Below are positions 25,404-34,664 of a DNA stretch of 64,000 nt, in pieces. Source of the stretch: Erysipelothrix tonsillarum DSM 14972 (GTDB lineage: Bacteria; Bacillota_I; Bacilli_A; Erysipelotrichales; Erysipelotrichaceae); NCBI RefSeq assembly GCF_000373785.1, contig NZ_KB892379.1, forward strand, positions 273,916 through 337,915, in the 5' to 3' direction. The notes under the pieces are model-generated. The model was not told the DNA's origin. It saw nothing but the letters and a program-made list of their open reading frames with translations, and searched no databases. Position numbers and translations under genes: made by a program. How positions within the stretch are numbered: the first letter of the stretch is position 1; each line of letters starts with the position of its first letter.

Positions 25404-27291
25404 ACGAAAGCATTTAATTATTCGAATTATAACCGCAGCCATTTTTATTACATCTTTAGGTACTCTAGTTGGTAGTGTTTATGCACTTGTTAAGATGCAA
25501 CAACTTCAAATTAACAGTCAATCGCAAGATGCTGTCCGTGAGCAGTATTATAAAGAAACAGCGGAATACCAAATCAATCAACTCTTCTATGATTATGGAC
25601 GTGAAACGGAAGAAGAACTTGTTGAGGATCTCAAACGCAGCGAGCAGAGGGTAATATCACCGAATCATTTTTTTAAAATCTACAATTCGGAGAATAAGCT
25701 TATTTACAGCAAGGAATCCGCTTCTCAAGATGGATTTATCACACAATATCCTTTTTCAACTTATAAACGCGTGGATAAACTTGATCAAAAAGGTCGTTAT
25801 ATAAATTCAGAAATAATTGAAAAACATTATACGGTTGAGAGTCAAATACTAAGTGGGGCACGTGATCAATTTTGGTATATTGATGCACTGGTAAATAACC
25901 TCGTGGAAATTAACTATAGTTATTATGGCATCTTAATTGTTTCGGCCTTCTTAAGTCTTGCTTCCTTGATTGGATTTAGTATGCACTCTGGCGTTCGAGA
26001 TGAGGATGGGGAGGTGCAACTCAATATCTTTGATCGTCTGCCCCTTGAGTTATTTATAACACTCTTGTTTTCGGTGGTTTTCATTGTTATGGGATTTCTC
26101 GTTATAAGCACCAATGAATTCCACCGCGATGTTCACAACGCATTTTTAATGGGGCTTATTACAAGTGTCATCGGACTTGGAATCGGTTTTGTTTTTTATG
26201 ATTCTTTGATTAAGCGCATTAAAACAAAGCAATTATTCAAAAATTCATTGATAAACCGCTTGATAATACAACCCGTTATGCGACTTATAAAAACTTCGAT
26301 TTGGCACCGTGATCTCGTTTTAAAGGCGGGCTCTGTTATCGGTGCATCCATTATATTTGATATCTTTACCTTTCGATCCATTGCTAATGGGAATGGGGGA
26401 ATGGTCTTCTTTTGGGTAATCAAAACGGGTGTCATCACTTGGTTTGCAATTAAATTATGTATCGAGGCTCGAATTGTGCGCCAAGCAACTCATGCAATGG
26501 CGCAAGGAGATATCGATGATAAAATTAAAATAAGCAATCTTCACGGTGCTTTTAAAGAACATGCAGAGGATTTGAATCAATTGTCTGACGGGATTAGACT
26601 TGCGGTTGATAAACAAATGAAATCCGAACGAATGAAAACGGAATTGATTACCAATGTCTCCCATGATATAAAAACGCCCTTGACATCGATTATTAACTAT
26701 GTGGGATTACTTGAACAGAAAACCTTTGAAGATCCAGAGATTCAAGAATATTTACAAGTGCTTACACGTCAATCGGCCCGACTAAAAAAATTGATTGAAG
26801 ATTTGGTGGATGCTTCCAAAGCCAGTTCGGGATCCATTCAACTCAATCGCGAAAAGACCAGTTTGAATGTCTTGTTAGAACAAGTAGTGGGCGAGTATAC
26901 GGATCGATTTGATACAAAAAAATTAGATCTAATCATCACAGAAGATGAGGTAAGTGCATACTTAGATGGTAATGTTTTATTCCGAATTTTGGATAATCTT
27001 CTCGGAAATGTATATAAATATTCCTTAGATCATTCTCGTGTCTATGTGAGTTTAAAGCAAACAGCTGATGAAGCCCAAATAGAAATAAAGAACATTTCCC
27101 AGGCATCGTTGAATATCAGTTCGGACGAACTGATGGAGCGTTTTGTACGCGGGGATGCATCGCGTAATACAGAGGGAAGCGGCTTGGGTCTTTCCATTGC
27201 GAAAGCTCTGACTGAAGTTATGGACGGTGCTTTTGTCCTTGAAATTGACGGTGACCTTTTTAAAGTGAAATTAACATTCCCATTACAGTGA
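25390..27291 (+). CDS. Membrane sensor histidine kinase with multi-helix sensor region
   Basis: A 633-residue kinase. One helix (about 13-35) and an extracytoplasmic segment of about 140 residues are followed by five or so more helices between about 178 and 355. Then come a HAMP-like linker, the H box NVSHDIKTPLTS (His near 425), and the ATP-binding domain with N box DNLLGN and G box GSGLGLSIAK. The multi-helix region is longer than in classic VanS kinases, so it may sense a membrane or lipid signal or partner with a transporter. The start follows AGAAGGAG. Confidence 0.92.
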   Translation: MNPSKRKHLIIRIITAAIFITSLGTLVGSVYALVKMQQLQINSQSQDAVREQYYKETAEYQINQLFYDYGRETEEELVEDLKRSEQRVISPNHFFKIYNSENKLIYSKESASQDGFITQYPFSTYKRVDKLDQKGRYINSEIIEKHYTVESQILSGARDQFWYIDALVNNLVEINYSYYGILIVSAFLSLASLIGFSMHSGVRDEDGEVQLNIFDRLPLELFITLLFSVVFIVMGFLVISTNEFHRDVHNAFLMGLITSVIGLGIGFVFYDSLIKRIKTKQLFKNSLINRLIIQPVMRLIKTSIWHRDLVLKAGSVIGASIIFDIFTFRSIANGNGGMVFFWVIKTGVITWFAIKLCIEARIVRQATHAMAQGDIDDKIKISNLHGAFKEHAEDLNQLSDGIRLAVDKQMKSERMKTELITNVSHDIKTPLTSIINYVGLLEQKTFEDPEIQEYLQVLTRQSARLKKLIEDLVDASKASSGSIQLNREKTSLNVLLEQVVGEYTDRFDTKKLDLIITEDEVSAYLDGNVLFRILDNLLGNVYKYSLDHSRVYVSLKQTADEAQIEIKNISQASLNISSDELMERFVRGDASRNTEGSGLGLSIAKALTEVMDGAFVLEIDGDLFKVKLTFPLQ

Positions 27292-27337
27292 CACGTCCTT
27301 AATTCTCACGTATAATAGATTTAAGGAGGCGATGCAT

Positions 27338-27778
27338 ATGAATCAAAAATTAATGCGGTTTAGAAATATCATCGTCTTGTTCGCAAGTTTAAATTTTATG
27401 ATGCTCACGATTGTACGGGTGATTCTTTATTCTGAATTACATCTGGTTTATCGGTCTCGCTTTAAAATGTTTCTCTATGGAAGTTTCTTTATATGTATCA
27501 TTTTACTACTTTTGTATCTTGTGTATTATTTAGTGCGACCCAATCCCTTCGATAAGCGCTATGGTGTGCAAAACATTACTCGGCGCGTCTTTCTAACCTT
27601 TTTTCTCCTGGGGTGTGTGCTTTACATCGGTTCAATCATGACACGATATGTTATGCGTTTGGATCGCCCTGAGTTAGAACGAGATGGAATGATTTATATT
27701 ACAATGAATGGGAATACAGAAGCTTATCGTGACCGTGGCCCTTGGGTCATGGAATATCTTGAATCAGACATGCAATAA
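27338..27778 (+). CDS. Small membrane protein between the two-component pairs
   Basis: A 146-residue protein with three predicted helices, about residues 9-28, 40-62 and 80-100, then an outside-looking tail of about 45 residues. AAGGAGG lies eight bases before the ATG at 27338; the ATG at 27332 is too near. It follows the first kinase by 46 bases and has a weak hairpin after it, so it may be the last gene of that operon. No family recognised. A sensor accessory role is only suggested by position. Confidence 0.65.
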   Translation: MNQKLMRFRNIIVLFASLNFMMLTIVRVILYSELHLVYRSRFKMFLYGSFFICIILLLLYLVYYLVRPNPFDKRYGVQNITRRVFLTFFLLGCVLYIGSIMTRYVMRLDRPELERDGMIYITMNGNTEAYRDRGPWVMEYLESDMQ

Positions 27779-27826
27779 AAGACGGAATGTTGAAGGCAAC
27801 TTCATAAGGCATCCGTTTTTTTTTAT
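27777..27826 (+). terminator. Imperfect intrinsic terminator
   Basis: AAAAGACGGAATGTTGAAG pairs imperfectly with CTTCATAAGGCATCCGTTTT and is followed by a T run, ending the first two-component operon. Confidence 0.6.
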
Positions 27827-27846
27827 GTGATTTTGAATAACATTTA

Positions 27847-27875
27847 TTGACAAGAAAAGTGAGAATCTCTATATT
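27847..27875 (+). promoter_or_regulatory. Promoter of the second two-component system
   Basis: TTGACA at 27847-27852 and TATATT at 27870-27875 are exactly 17 bases apart, about 30 bases before the regulator start. Confidence 0.7.
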
Positions 27876-27905
27876 TAAACATGATTTACTTGAGGAGGTT
27901 GAATT

Positions 27906-28601
27906 ATGAATCGCATACTGGTAGTGGATGATGATCATGAAATTCGAGAGTTGTTGGAATTGCTGTTGACTAACGATGGCTTTCAAGTTGAAACTTATGC
28001 CAACGGCTATGAAGCCCTGAATGAATTTGATACACGGTTTGATCTCGCAATTTTAGATATTATGATGCCTGAAATTGATGGGATTAAGCTTTGTCGAAAA
28101 ATCCGTGATGAACATCAAATTCCCATTATCTTCTTAACGGCTAAAGAAAACGAAGAGGATGTTGTTTTAGGGTTTTCGGTTGGTGCGGATGATTACATTA
28201 TGAAGCCTTTTTCTTATTTAGAACTGAGTGTTCGGGTTAAGGCATTGTTGCGGCGTTACTGTAATTATGGCAGTAAACCTCAAAACCCGCAGGATGAAAT
28301 TCTGCATGAGAAACAAATTTCTCTAAACCGAAAAACCAATGAGGTTTATAAAAACAATGTGCTTTTAGATCTTACAGAACGTGAATATCGTATTTTAAGA
28401 TTACTGCTCAGTAATCCAGGCAGGATTTATACCATCGAACAATTATTTGAAATCGTTTGGGAGGATACTTACTTTTATTCCTGTTCAAATACGGTGATGG
28501 TGCATATTCGCAATCTCCGTAAAAAAATTGAAGATGAACCCAATAAACCTAAAATAATTAAAAATGTATGGGGAAAGGGATACAAGTACGATGGTGTTTA
28601 G
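27906..28601 (+). CDS. OmpR-family response regulator
   Basis: A 231-residue regulator. The receiver domain has VDDDHEIRE, the phosphorylation Asp in ILDIMMPEIDG near residue 50, FLTAKE and GADDYIMKPF. The winged-helix DNA-binding domain spans about 130-228 and ends in VWGKGYKYDG. The start follows TGAGGAGG. The end overlaps the next kinase start by 11 bases. It is clearly distinct from the regulator 3 kb upstream, so the region holds two separate systems. Confidence 0.92.
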   Translation: MNRILVVDDDHEIRELLELLLTNDGFQVETYANGYEALNEFDTRFDLAILDIMMPEIDGIKLCRKIRDEHQIPIIFLTAKENEEDVVLGFSVGADDYIMKPFSYLELSVRVKALLRRYCNYGSKPQNPQDEILHEKQISLNRKTNEVYKNNVLLDLTEREYRILRLLLSNPGRIYTIEQLFEIVWEDTYFYSCSNTVMVHIRNLRKKIEDEPNKPKIIKNVWGKGYKYDGV

Positions 28602-29901
28602 ACGGACACAAAGATCGACGCACTTATCTTTTCAAATTCTTGTCTATATTGCGATTGCCACGATGATTAGTTTAGGAACTTATATGTTGTTGGGGAGGCT
28701 AGCGGATGTTTATATAAATAGTGCTCATCCAAACCGGAATACAGTTCAGGAACGTATAGATGCATTGCAAACCTTTATTAATCGGCACAACGTTACAACA
28801 GATTCATTGGATGAATTGAATCAATGGGTCAAACAGTTTCCGTTTTCATTGGTTTATATTTATGATCAATCCCATTTGCTCTATACTAACGATATTGGAA
28901 TCGAAACGAAAGCCTATGACACGGTCAATGATGCTTCCTATCCATTACAAACGTTTGCTTTGGATGTAAATGGGACGCCGTTACGGGTTGATATTATGAA
29001 CTATGACGTCATTGAGTATTTAACACGGGTTGATCGTGTGAATATCGGCATTGCATTTATTGTCTTTGTGACTACGATGTGTATTCTGTTGCGAAGCATT
29101 ACAGACTACATTAAAACCCTTACGGATGAACTTAATGCAATCGGTGGCGGTATGTTGGAGACTAAAGTGTCTGAAAAAGGGAATGATGAATTAACCAATC
29201 TTGCACAAGGGATTAATCTAATGCGGGAAGCTCTACTTACAAATACCGAAATGATTGTTCGTTCTCAGGAAGTTTTGAAGGATGCGACTACAACCTTATC
29301 GCATGATATTCGGACCCCGATGACCATCTTATTAGGCTATCTTGAGTACCTTCAAATTGATGATACATTAACCGTAATGCAACGCGAAAAAATTAATTTG
29401 TGTTTTCAAAAAGCACAACAAGTGAAACAGCTAACTCACGAACTTTTACGATGTTTTACGGCCGTTGCTTCGCATGAAGAGCATTCATTTCCAATCATCA
29501 AAACAGCATTTTATGATTTTAAGACTGATTTTTTGAAGCAACTTGAATGTACGCTTGATGTTTATGGAATCCAAGTGCGCATACGTGATGATGCAGGTCA
29601 AAGCGGTTGGTGTTATCAATCACAGATACTGATGCAACGTATTTTTGATAACATAACATCAAATATTATTAAATATGCTGATTATGAAGCGGGGGTGATG
29701 GTAGTTATTGAAGAACGGGGAAACCGAGTCCAAATAACAGTTGAGAATCAGATTGCTTCCCAACCGCGTCAGCATGACAGTTATGGGATAGGGCTTCGCA
29801 GCTGTGAGCGCTTGATGAGTCTTCAAGAAGGTAGACTTTCATGGAATCGTAATGCGACTACGTTTTTAATCATGCTCGAATTCCCTGTTAAGAATTATTA
29901 A
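28591..29901 (+). CDS. Sensor histidine kinase
   Basis: From the ATG at 28591 this encodes 436 residues. Two helices (about 14-36 and 151-172) flank an extracytoplasmic loop of about 115 residues. HAMP follows to about 225, then the H box TLSHDIRTPMTI (His near 239) and an ATP-binding domain with N box IFDNITSNIIKY and GIGLRSCERL as G box. The glycine-rich lid is shorter than usual, as in EnvZ-like VanS/SaeS relatives. The in-frame start at 28564 lies deep in the regulator gene and is less likely. Signal unknown. Confidence 0.9.
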   Translation: MVFRRTQRSTHLSFQILVYIAIATMISLGTYMLLGRLADVYINSAHPNRNTVQERIDALQTFINRHNVTTDSLDELNQWVKQFPFSLVYIYDQSHLLYTNDIGIETKAYDTVNDASYPLQTFALDVNGTPLRVDIMNYDVIEYLTRVDRVNIGIAFIVFVTTMCILLRSITDYIKTLTDELNAIGGGMLETKVSEKGNDELTNLAQGINLMREALLTNTEMIVRSQEVLKDATTTLSHDIRTPMTILLGYLEYLQIDDTLTVMQREKINLCFQKAQQVKQLTHELLRCFTAVASHEEHSFPIIKTAFYDFKTDFLKQLECTLDVYGIQVRIRDDAGQSGWCYQSQILMQRIFDNITSNIIKYADYEAGVMVVIEERGNRVQITVENQIASQPRQHDSYGIGLRSCERLMSLQEGRLSWNRNATTFLIMLEFPVKNY

Positions 29902-30085
29902 GAAAAATGGAATTTAAATTTAGTTACATTTTTTGTATACTGACATTGTCAAGTGAAATGGAGGTAGCTTGAACATAATATTGTAATTAATCTCGTTGAT
30001 TTGATAGAAGTTAAAACAGTCACCGAAACCGTTTCTATCAATCCATATTCTTTCCACTATGTGTCCCTCCAATTCCCAAATGACA

Positions 30086-30118
30086 CAAAAAAACAGGTGT
30101 TAAGACCTGTTTTTTTTA
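30086..30118. terminator. Bidirectional terminator between kinase and YeiH-like genes
   Basis: Stem AAAAAAACAGGT/ACCTGTTTTTTT with loop GTTAAG, between convergent genes. The 185 bases before it hold only a loose inverted repeat TTGATAGAA/TTCTATCAA and no gene I can support. Confidence 0.85.
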
Positions 30119-31129
30119 TACAATACCCATCATAAATTCAACACCCAACGCTACCACGACAACAAGCAATGAGATTATAAATCCATGAAGGAAAGGATTT
30201 AAACCTGTTTTAATCATTGACTTAAACTTCGTATTTAATCCAATTGCGGCGAGCGCACAAACCATTAAGAATTTACTAATTTGTTTTAAAATGATGCTGA
30301 CTTCGGGTGGAATCACTCCAGTACTGTTGATTAATGCCAATCCAATAAAGAGAAGAATGAACCATGGAATGATGTGTGTCAATTTGAGTTTTTCAGTTTT
30401 AGGTGTTAAACCCGCGCTCTTTTTGACGTGAGCATTGACGAGTGAGAAAACGATGACGGTTGGAATAATTGCCAAGGTTCGTGTAAGTTTTACCATCGTC
30501 GCAAAATCACCTGCTGCCTCTGAAAATGCATAACCGGCAGCCACGACACTTGAAGTATCGTTAACGGCAGTACCTGCCCAAAGCCCGTAAGCCATATCCG
30601 TGAGACCCAATGCTTTTCCCATAAGGGGAAACAAAACGATCATAAGGACATCAAAGAGAAAGGTTGCGGACATTGCATAGGCAATATCTTCGTCTTTTGC
30701 TTCAATAACGGGTGCGATGGCGGCAATTGCGGAACCACCACAAATTCCGGTTCCTGCAGAGATTAGATTTGATAGTTTCCAATTTAATCCCAGTTTTTTT
30801 CCAATAAAGTATCCACCTCCAAAACAAGTTAGAAGTGTAAAGACCATGACGGCTAAGGACATTTTCCCAACACTGAGAATCATTTTAATATCTAAGGATG
30901 CTCCCAGTAAAATAATTGCAAATTTTAAAACATGCTTGGATGTGAATTTAAATCCTGATTTAAAGGTATCGCTGGGTTCAACCCAAGCGTTAATCAACAT
31001 TCCAATAAGCAAGGCAATTACCGATGCGCCGATAAATTTAATGGGAAGTATTTTTTCAATAAAGACGGCGAGTATTGCGACAGCAACTGCCAGCAAAAAT
31101 CCTGGTGTATATTTTTTAATTGAGTTCAT
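30116..31129 (-). CDS. YeiH-family putative sulfate exporter (UPF0324)
   Basis: A 337-residue membrane protein with about ten helices. GTGICGGSAIAAIAPV (near residue 126) and AVNDTSSVVAAGYAFSEAAG (near 188) are conserved signature stretches of the YeiH/UPF0324 family, often labelled putative sulfate exporters. A divergent LysR regulator next door is the usual arrangement for this family, as with YeiE/YeiH in enterobacteria. The transported compound is not proven. AGAGGGG precedes the start. Confidence 0.88.
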   Translation of the reverse strand: MNSIKKYTPGFLLAVAVAILAVFIEKILPIKFIGASVIALLIGMLINAWVEPSDTFKSGFKFTSKHVLKFAIILLGASLDIKMILSVGKMSLAVMVFTLLTCFGGGYFIGKKLGLNWKLSNLISAGTGICGGSAIAAIAPVIEAKDEDIAYAMSATFLFDVLMIVLFPLMGKALGLTDMAYGLWAGTAVNDTSSVVAAGYAFSEAAGDFATMVKLTRTLAIIPTVIVFSLVNAHVKKSAGLTPKTEKLKLTHIIPWFILLFIGLALINSTGVIPPEVSIILKQISKFLMVCALAAIGLNTKFKSMIKTGLNPFLHGFIISLLVVVVALGVEFMMGIV

Positions 31130-31166
31130 AAGACCCCTCTTTCCATAGAAAGTATAGCACTGTCAT

Positions 31167-31196
31167 TTATAACGGTTTATTATTGTATGTTATAAT
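31167..31196. promoter_or_regulatory. Divergent operator/promoter for the LysR-YeiH pair
   Basis: A perfect seven-base inverted repeat, TTATAAC (31167-31173) and GTTATAA (31189-31195), spaced by 15 bases, sits between the divergent genes. Its right arm overlaps a TATAAT at 31191-31196 for the regulator. This is the expected form of a LysR-type binding site. Confidence 0.55.
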
Positions 31197-31222
31197 GAAT
31201 AAAGAAAATTTATGGAGGGCTT

Positions 31223-32083
31223 ATGGATCCAAAATTAAAAACACTAATGACGATTATGGAATTGGAAAGTTATACGGAAGCAGCACGTGTACTACATTTG
31301 ACGCAGCCAGCAGTATCACAACACATTAAACGGTTGGAAGCTCTTTATAATTGTAAACTTGTATACTTTGAAGGGCGTGTGCTGCACTTTACACAATCTG
31401 CGTATTTACTTTACGATTTCGCGAAAATGCAACATGCACATCAAGAGGTGCTGTTTCAAAAACTTGAACAACAAGCGAATCCGATTTCAATCGGAATGAC
31501 GTTGTCGATAGCCGACTATTATTTCCCATCACATTTGAGAACTTATTTGCTCTCGCAACGTAATCATTTTAAATTAAAAGTTGCAAATACGAATACGCTT
31601 CTTGAAGATTTGAAATCGGGGAGCATTGATTGCGCACTAATTGAAGGAATGTTCGATCAAGATATCTTTGCTTCACATATCTTCACGGAAGCCCGTTTTA
31701 TGCCTGTAGTTGCCCAAAATCATCCTTTAGCGGGCCAGAGTGTAAGTTTGGAGAAACTCTTGGCATTCCCGATCATTGTACGCGAGCCAGGATCGGGCAC
31801 CCGCTCAATTTTCGAAAATTGGCTCACTGCCCAAAATCATAGCCTAACATCCTTTCAATCAGTCCAGGAAATTGGGAGTTTTCAAATGATTAAAACCTTT
31901 TTGAAGCATTCGGATGCGGTCACATTTATGTATACGAAAGTTGCGAGTGCGGAAATTGAACGTGGGGAACTCTCTTTTTTAAATCTCGAAGATTTTACCT
32001 TAAAACGACCTCTTCATTTCGTTTATTTAAAACACCACTTAAATCAAAAAAATATTGAAACTATTTACCAACTAACACAATAA
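31223..32083 (+). CDS. LysR-family transcriptional regulator
   Basis: A 286-residue regulator. The N-terminal helix-turn-helix (about 1-60) reads YTEAARVLHLTQPAVSQHIKRLE, the standard LysR form. The C-terminal part is a type-2 periplasmic-binding fold effector domain with GTRSIFENWL near residue 192. It is divergent from the YeiH-like exporter and should control it; a palindrome in the shared intergenic region supports that. The effector is unknown, sulfur or sulfite-related compounds being plausible by analogy. GGAGGG precedes the ATG. Confidence 0.9.
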   Translation: MDPKLKTLMTIMELESYTEAARVLHLTQPAVSQHIKRLEALYNCKLVYFEGRVLHFTQSAYLLYDFAKMQHAHQEVLFQKLEQQANPISIGMTLSIADYYFPSHLRTYLLSQRNHFKLKVANTNTLLEDLKSGSIDCALIEGMFDQDIFASHIFTEARFMPVVAQNHPLAGQSVSLEKLLAFPIIVREPGSGTRSIFENWLTAQNHSLTSFQSVQEIGSFQMIKTFLKHSDAVTFMYTKVASAEIERGELSFLNLEDFTLKRPLHFVYLKHHLNQKNIETIYQLTQ

Positions 32084-32110
32084 AAGGAACTTATACAAGT
32101 TCCTTTTTCT
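32083..32110. terminator. Bidirectional terminator between LysR and brnQ
   Basis: Stem AAAGGAACTT/AAGTTCCTTT with a four-base loop lies across the ends of two convergent genes and has a T tail. Confidence 0.8.
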
Positions 32111-33407
32111 TTTGAATCAATTGATAGCCTAATGCAGCTAAGGTGGCAATTAACGTGGGTAAAATCCAACCAAGGTTAAGATTGTAGAAGGGAATGGAAC
32201 GACAAAGATTTGTCATCCAAGGAAGTTCAAACTTAAAGTGATCAAGGACCGAAACAATACTAAAGATTGTACTGGATATGATTGCAATGCGATATGTAAG
32301 AGTGGAAGGAAAGGTGGTAAGTCCGAGTAAAATCAAAGCAATTGCTGCCGGATATACGCAGGCAAGAATTGGTCCACTTACTTTTAAAATTGTTGTTAAA
32401 CCGATATTAGATATCGCAAAACTGATGAAACAGAGGATGGCAACACTTTTAGAATAGCTTAACCGTGGGAAGCGCTCCGCAAAATATTCGGCAGAACAGC
32501 TGAGTAATCCAACACAAGTCGTGAGACATGCAAGAAAAAATAGAATACCTAATACGATAGGACCATAAGCACCAAATAAGCGGTTTCCAATTTGCGCGAT
32601 CACGACAGCACCGTTTGGTGCACCGATGGAATCACTGGCCATCAAATTCCCCAAGAAACCAAGCATGCAATAGACGATAAAGAGTAGAATCCCTGCAATA
32701 ATTCCGGACTGAATTGCCGTTTTACGAACTTGACCATCATCTTTGAGGCCATAACTTTTGATGGACATCGTAACTAAAATCCCAAGATTTAAAGCCCCCA
32801 AACCATCAAGCGTGAGATAGCCATCTACGATTCCATGCGCAAAGGATGATCCCGTAGATAGATAAGGAGCATTTGAAACTGAATGCTGTGTCAAAGTAGA
32901 AAAAAATGCACCACCAAAAAGAATTAAAATAAAGAGTAAGAGTAGCGGTGTTAATATTTTTCCTACCCGATCACTGAGTGCTTGTGGTTTAATACAAAAA
33001 CCAAAACAAATTAGAAAAAAGAAAAAAGAATAAATCAACAGTGCACGTTGTGCATCGTGTGAATTATTAAAAAATAATCGAATTGAGGTTTCAAAAGGCA
33101 TGATCCCTGCACGTGGCACGGAAAGAAGGGGACCGCTTAATAAGTAAAGCAGTGTTGGAAAAACGAGTGCAAACCATGGATGAACCTTATGTGCAAGGTT
33201 GAGAAATCCGTCCTGTTTGGATACAGCTACCAGCGCAAGAATTGGTAAGATAACAGCTGTGATACTAAAAGCGAAAATTCCAATCCACTTATGAGATCCG
33301 GCTAGGTAGCCAATCATAGTAGGAAAGATTAAATTCCCCGCACCGAAAAACATCGAGAAAAGCATTAAGCTTACGGAAAGTAATTGAAATCTTGTTAATT
33401 TATTCAT
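32091..33407 (-). CDS. brnQ: Branched-chain amino acid transporter BrnQ
   Basis: A 438-residue, twelve-helix carrier of the LIVCS family. The N-terminal FSMFFGAGNLIFPTMIGY is diagnostic of BrnQ. It imports leucine, isoleucine and valine with Na+ or H+. The gene stands alone with a good promoter (TTGACA-17-AATAAT, 33473-33445 on the minus strand) and AAGGGG before the ATG. No T-box leader is visible in the 110-base upstream gap. Confidence 0.92.
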   Translation of the reverse strand: MNKLTRFQLLSVSLMLFSMFFGAGNLIFPTMIGYLAGSHKWIGIFAFSITAVILPILALVAVSKQDGFLNLAHKVHPWFALVFPTLLYLLSGPLLSVPRAGIMPFETSIRLFFNNSHDAQRALLIYSFFFFLICFGFCIKPQALSDRVGKILTPLLLLFILILFGGAFFSTLTQHSVSNAPYLSTGSSFAHGIVDGYLTLDGLGALNLGILVTMSIKSYGLKDDGQVRKTAIQSGIIAGILLFIVYCMLGFLGNLMASDSIGAPNGAVVIAQIGNRLFGAYGPIVLGILFFLACLTTCVGLLSCSAEYFAERFPRLSYSKSVAILCFISFAISNIGLTTILKVSGPILACVYPAAIALILLGLTTFPSTLTYRIAIISSTIFSIVSVLDHFKFELPWMTNLCRSIPFYNLNLGWILPTLIATLAALGYQLIQKKKELV

Positions 33408-33444
33408 AAATATAATTCCCCTTAATTTTTAATTTTATTTTCTA

Positions 33445-33473
33445 ATTATTCTTTAATGAACAAATATTGTCAA
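33445..33473 (-). promoter_or_regulatory. brnQ promoter
   Basis: On the minus strand TTGACA (33473-33468) and AATAAT (33450-33445) are separated by 17 bases. Confidence 0.65.
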
Positions 33474-33487
33474 TATTAATCACAAAA

Positions 33488-33513
33488 AAAAGAGCCACTT
33501 AAGACTCTTTAAG
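33488..33513 (-). terminator. Intrinsic terminator of the DUF218 gene
   Basis: On the minus strand, stem AAAGAGTC/GGCTCTTT with loop TTAAGT is followed by T residues. Confidence 0.7.
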
Positions 33514-33519
33514 GAATAA

Positions 33520-34569
33520 TTATAAGAATTGACCCAGTAAAATCAATGCATAGACCATCCCAAGGATTACAAGGTGGAAGCGTTTATGCATGACCATTAA
33601 AGCAATAAACTCCCGAATGAAGGCATTGGGCACAAAATAACGTGCTGTTTTAGATCCAATTCCTTGTGCATCCAAACCTACCATTTGAGCGTATTGACTC
33701 GCTCTGAAAATATGAAATGTATTGGAACTAAACAAGCAGTTGTATGGTTTACCATCCATCACTTCATCCATAATTGCTTTCGAAAAAAGCATGTTTTCAT
33801 AAGTGGTTGTAGATTGAACCTCTGCATACGCATGAGCTTGTGGAAGCCCTTGATTGATTGCATAGGCACGCATTGCTTCTCCTTCAGGAATAAGCTCGTC
33901 ATCACCTTGCCCACCACTAAAAATCATGAGGGGTGGTGTATGCGATGTTGCTTGTTTCCAATAAAAATCCAATGCCACATCAATACGACTTGCGAGCAGT
34001 GGTGGCACTTCTTTACCATTACGCAGTCCACTTCCAAGGACGATGATAAAATTACGTGGTTTACGTGGTTTGAAAAACTGATATAAAAAAGAAGAGGATA
34101 AGAAATTCACAAAAACAAAGACAACATAAAAGAACGTAAATGTTAGGCAGGCTAAAATGATATGTACTACCTTATAATGAGCAGGGATGCGCTGTGAAAG
34201 AATGGGCATTACAAAGATAAAGAGAACGAATGCGATTCCCGCAAATAATGTTAATAGATTTGAAAAGCGAAATCCTTCCTTGCGGATTAAAATTTGAGCA
34301 TTTTTAAATAAACCTATAATGAGAAAAAGATAGCCTACCAAAAATACAATCATAAAAACAATAATAACAATAAGCGTAGAAATTCGTATAAAATCATTGG
34401 AGGTGATAAACGAATACGCGATAAGATCGAGCCCTAAAAAACCAAGTAATATATTAAAAAGAAATCCATTTAAAATTCGTCCACGGTTTCGCTTATACGA
34501 AATCGCCAAGACTATCGCCAGACCAAGACTTATGATTGAAAGCATGGTAAGAATTGAGTAATCTTCCAT
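33520..34569 (-). CDS. YdcF/SanA-like DUF218 membrane protein
   Basis: A 349-residue protein. About five N-terminal helices (to residue 165) are followed by a DUF218 domain beginning IIVLGSGLRNG and containing FSGGQGDDELIPEGEAM near residue 230 and the TTTYENMLFS stretch. The C-terminus ends with another helix. DUF218 proteins such as SanA, ElyC and YdcF are tied to envelope integrity or possible SAM/nucleotide binding; the reaction is unsettled. The multi-helix front end is common in Firmicutes. The gene is single and has its own terminator. Confidence 0.85.
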   Translation of the reverse strand: MEDYSILTMLSIISLGLAIVLAISYKRNRGRILNGFLFNILLGFLGLDLIAYSFITSNDFIRISTLIVIIVFMIVFLVGYLFLIIGLFKNAQILIRKEGFRFSNLLTLFAGIAFVLFIFVMPILSQRIPAHYKVVHIILACLTFTFFYVVFVFVNFLSSSFLYQFFKPRKPRNFIIVLGSGLRNGKEVPPLLASRIDVALDFYWKQATSHTPPLMIFSGGQGDDELIPEGEAMRAYAINQGLPQAHAYAEVQSTTTYENMLFSKAIMDEVMDGKPYNCLFSSNTFHIFRASQYAQMVGLDAQGIGSKTARYFVPNAFIREFIALMVMHKRFHLVILGMVYALILLGQFL

Positions 34570-34664
34570 AAAACACCTACCTTATAGATATATTATAACG
34601 TAAAGATTCTTGAGACGATAGTGACGCACTTTTTAAGGTATAATGGTAGTAAGGAGTGTGACTT

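Noticed and set aside
29902-30085. Inverted repeat TTGATAGAA/TTCTATCAA in the gap after the second kinase as a regulatory RNA
   Set aside because: The arms are nine bases with a long loop and no promoter-terminator pair can be tied to them; evidence is too weak to list as an RNA gene.
33408-33519. T-box or leucine-responsive leader before brnQ
   Set aside because: The upstream region is short and lacks the T-box sequence and specifier stem; only a normal promoter is seen.
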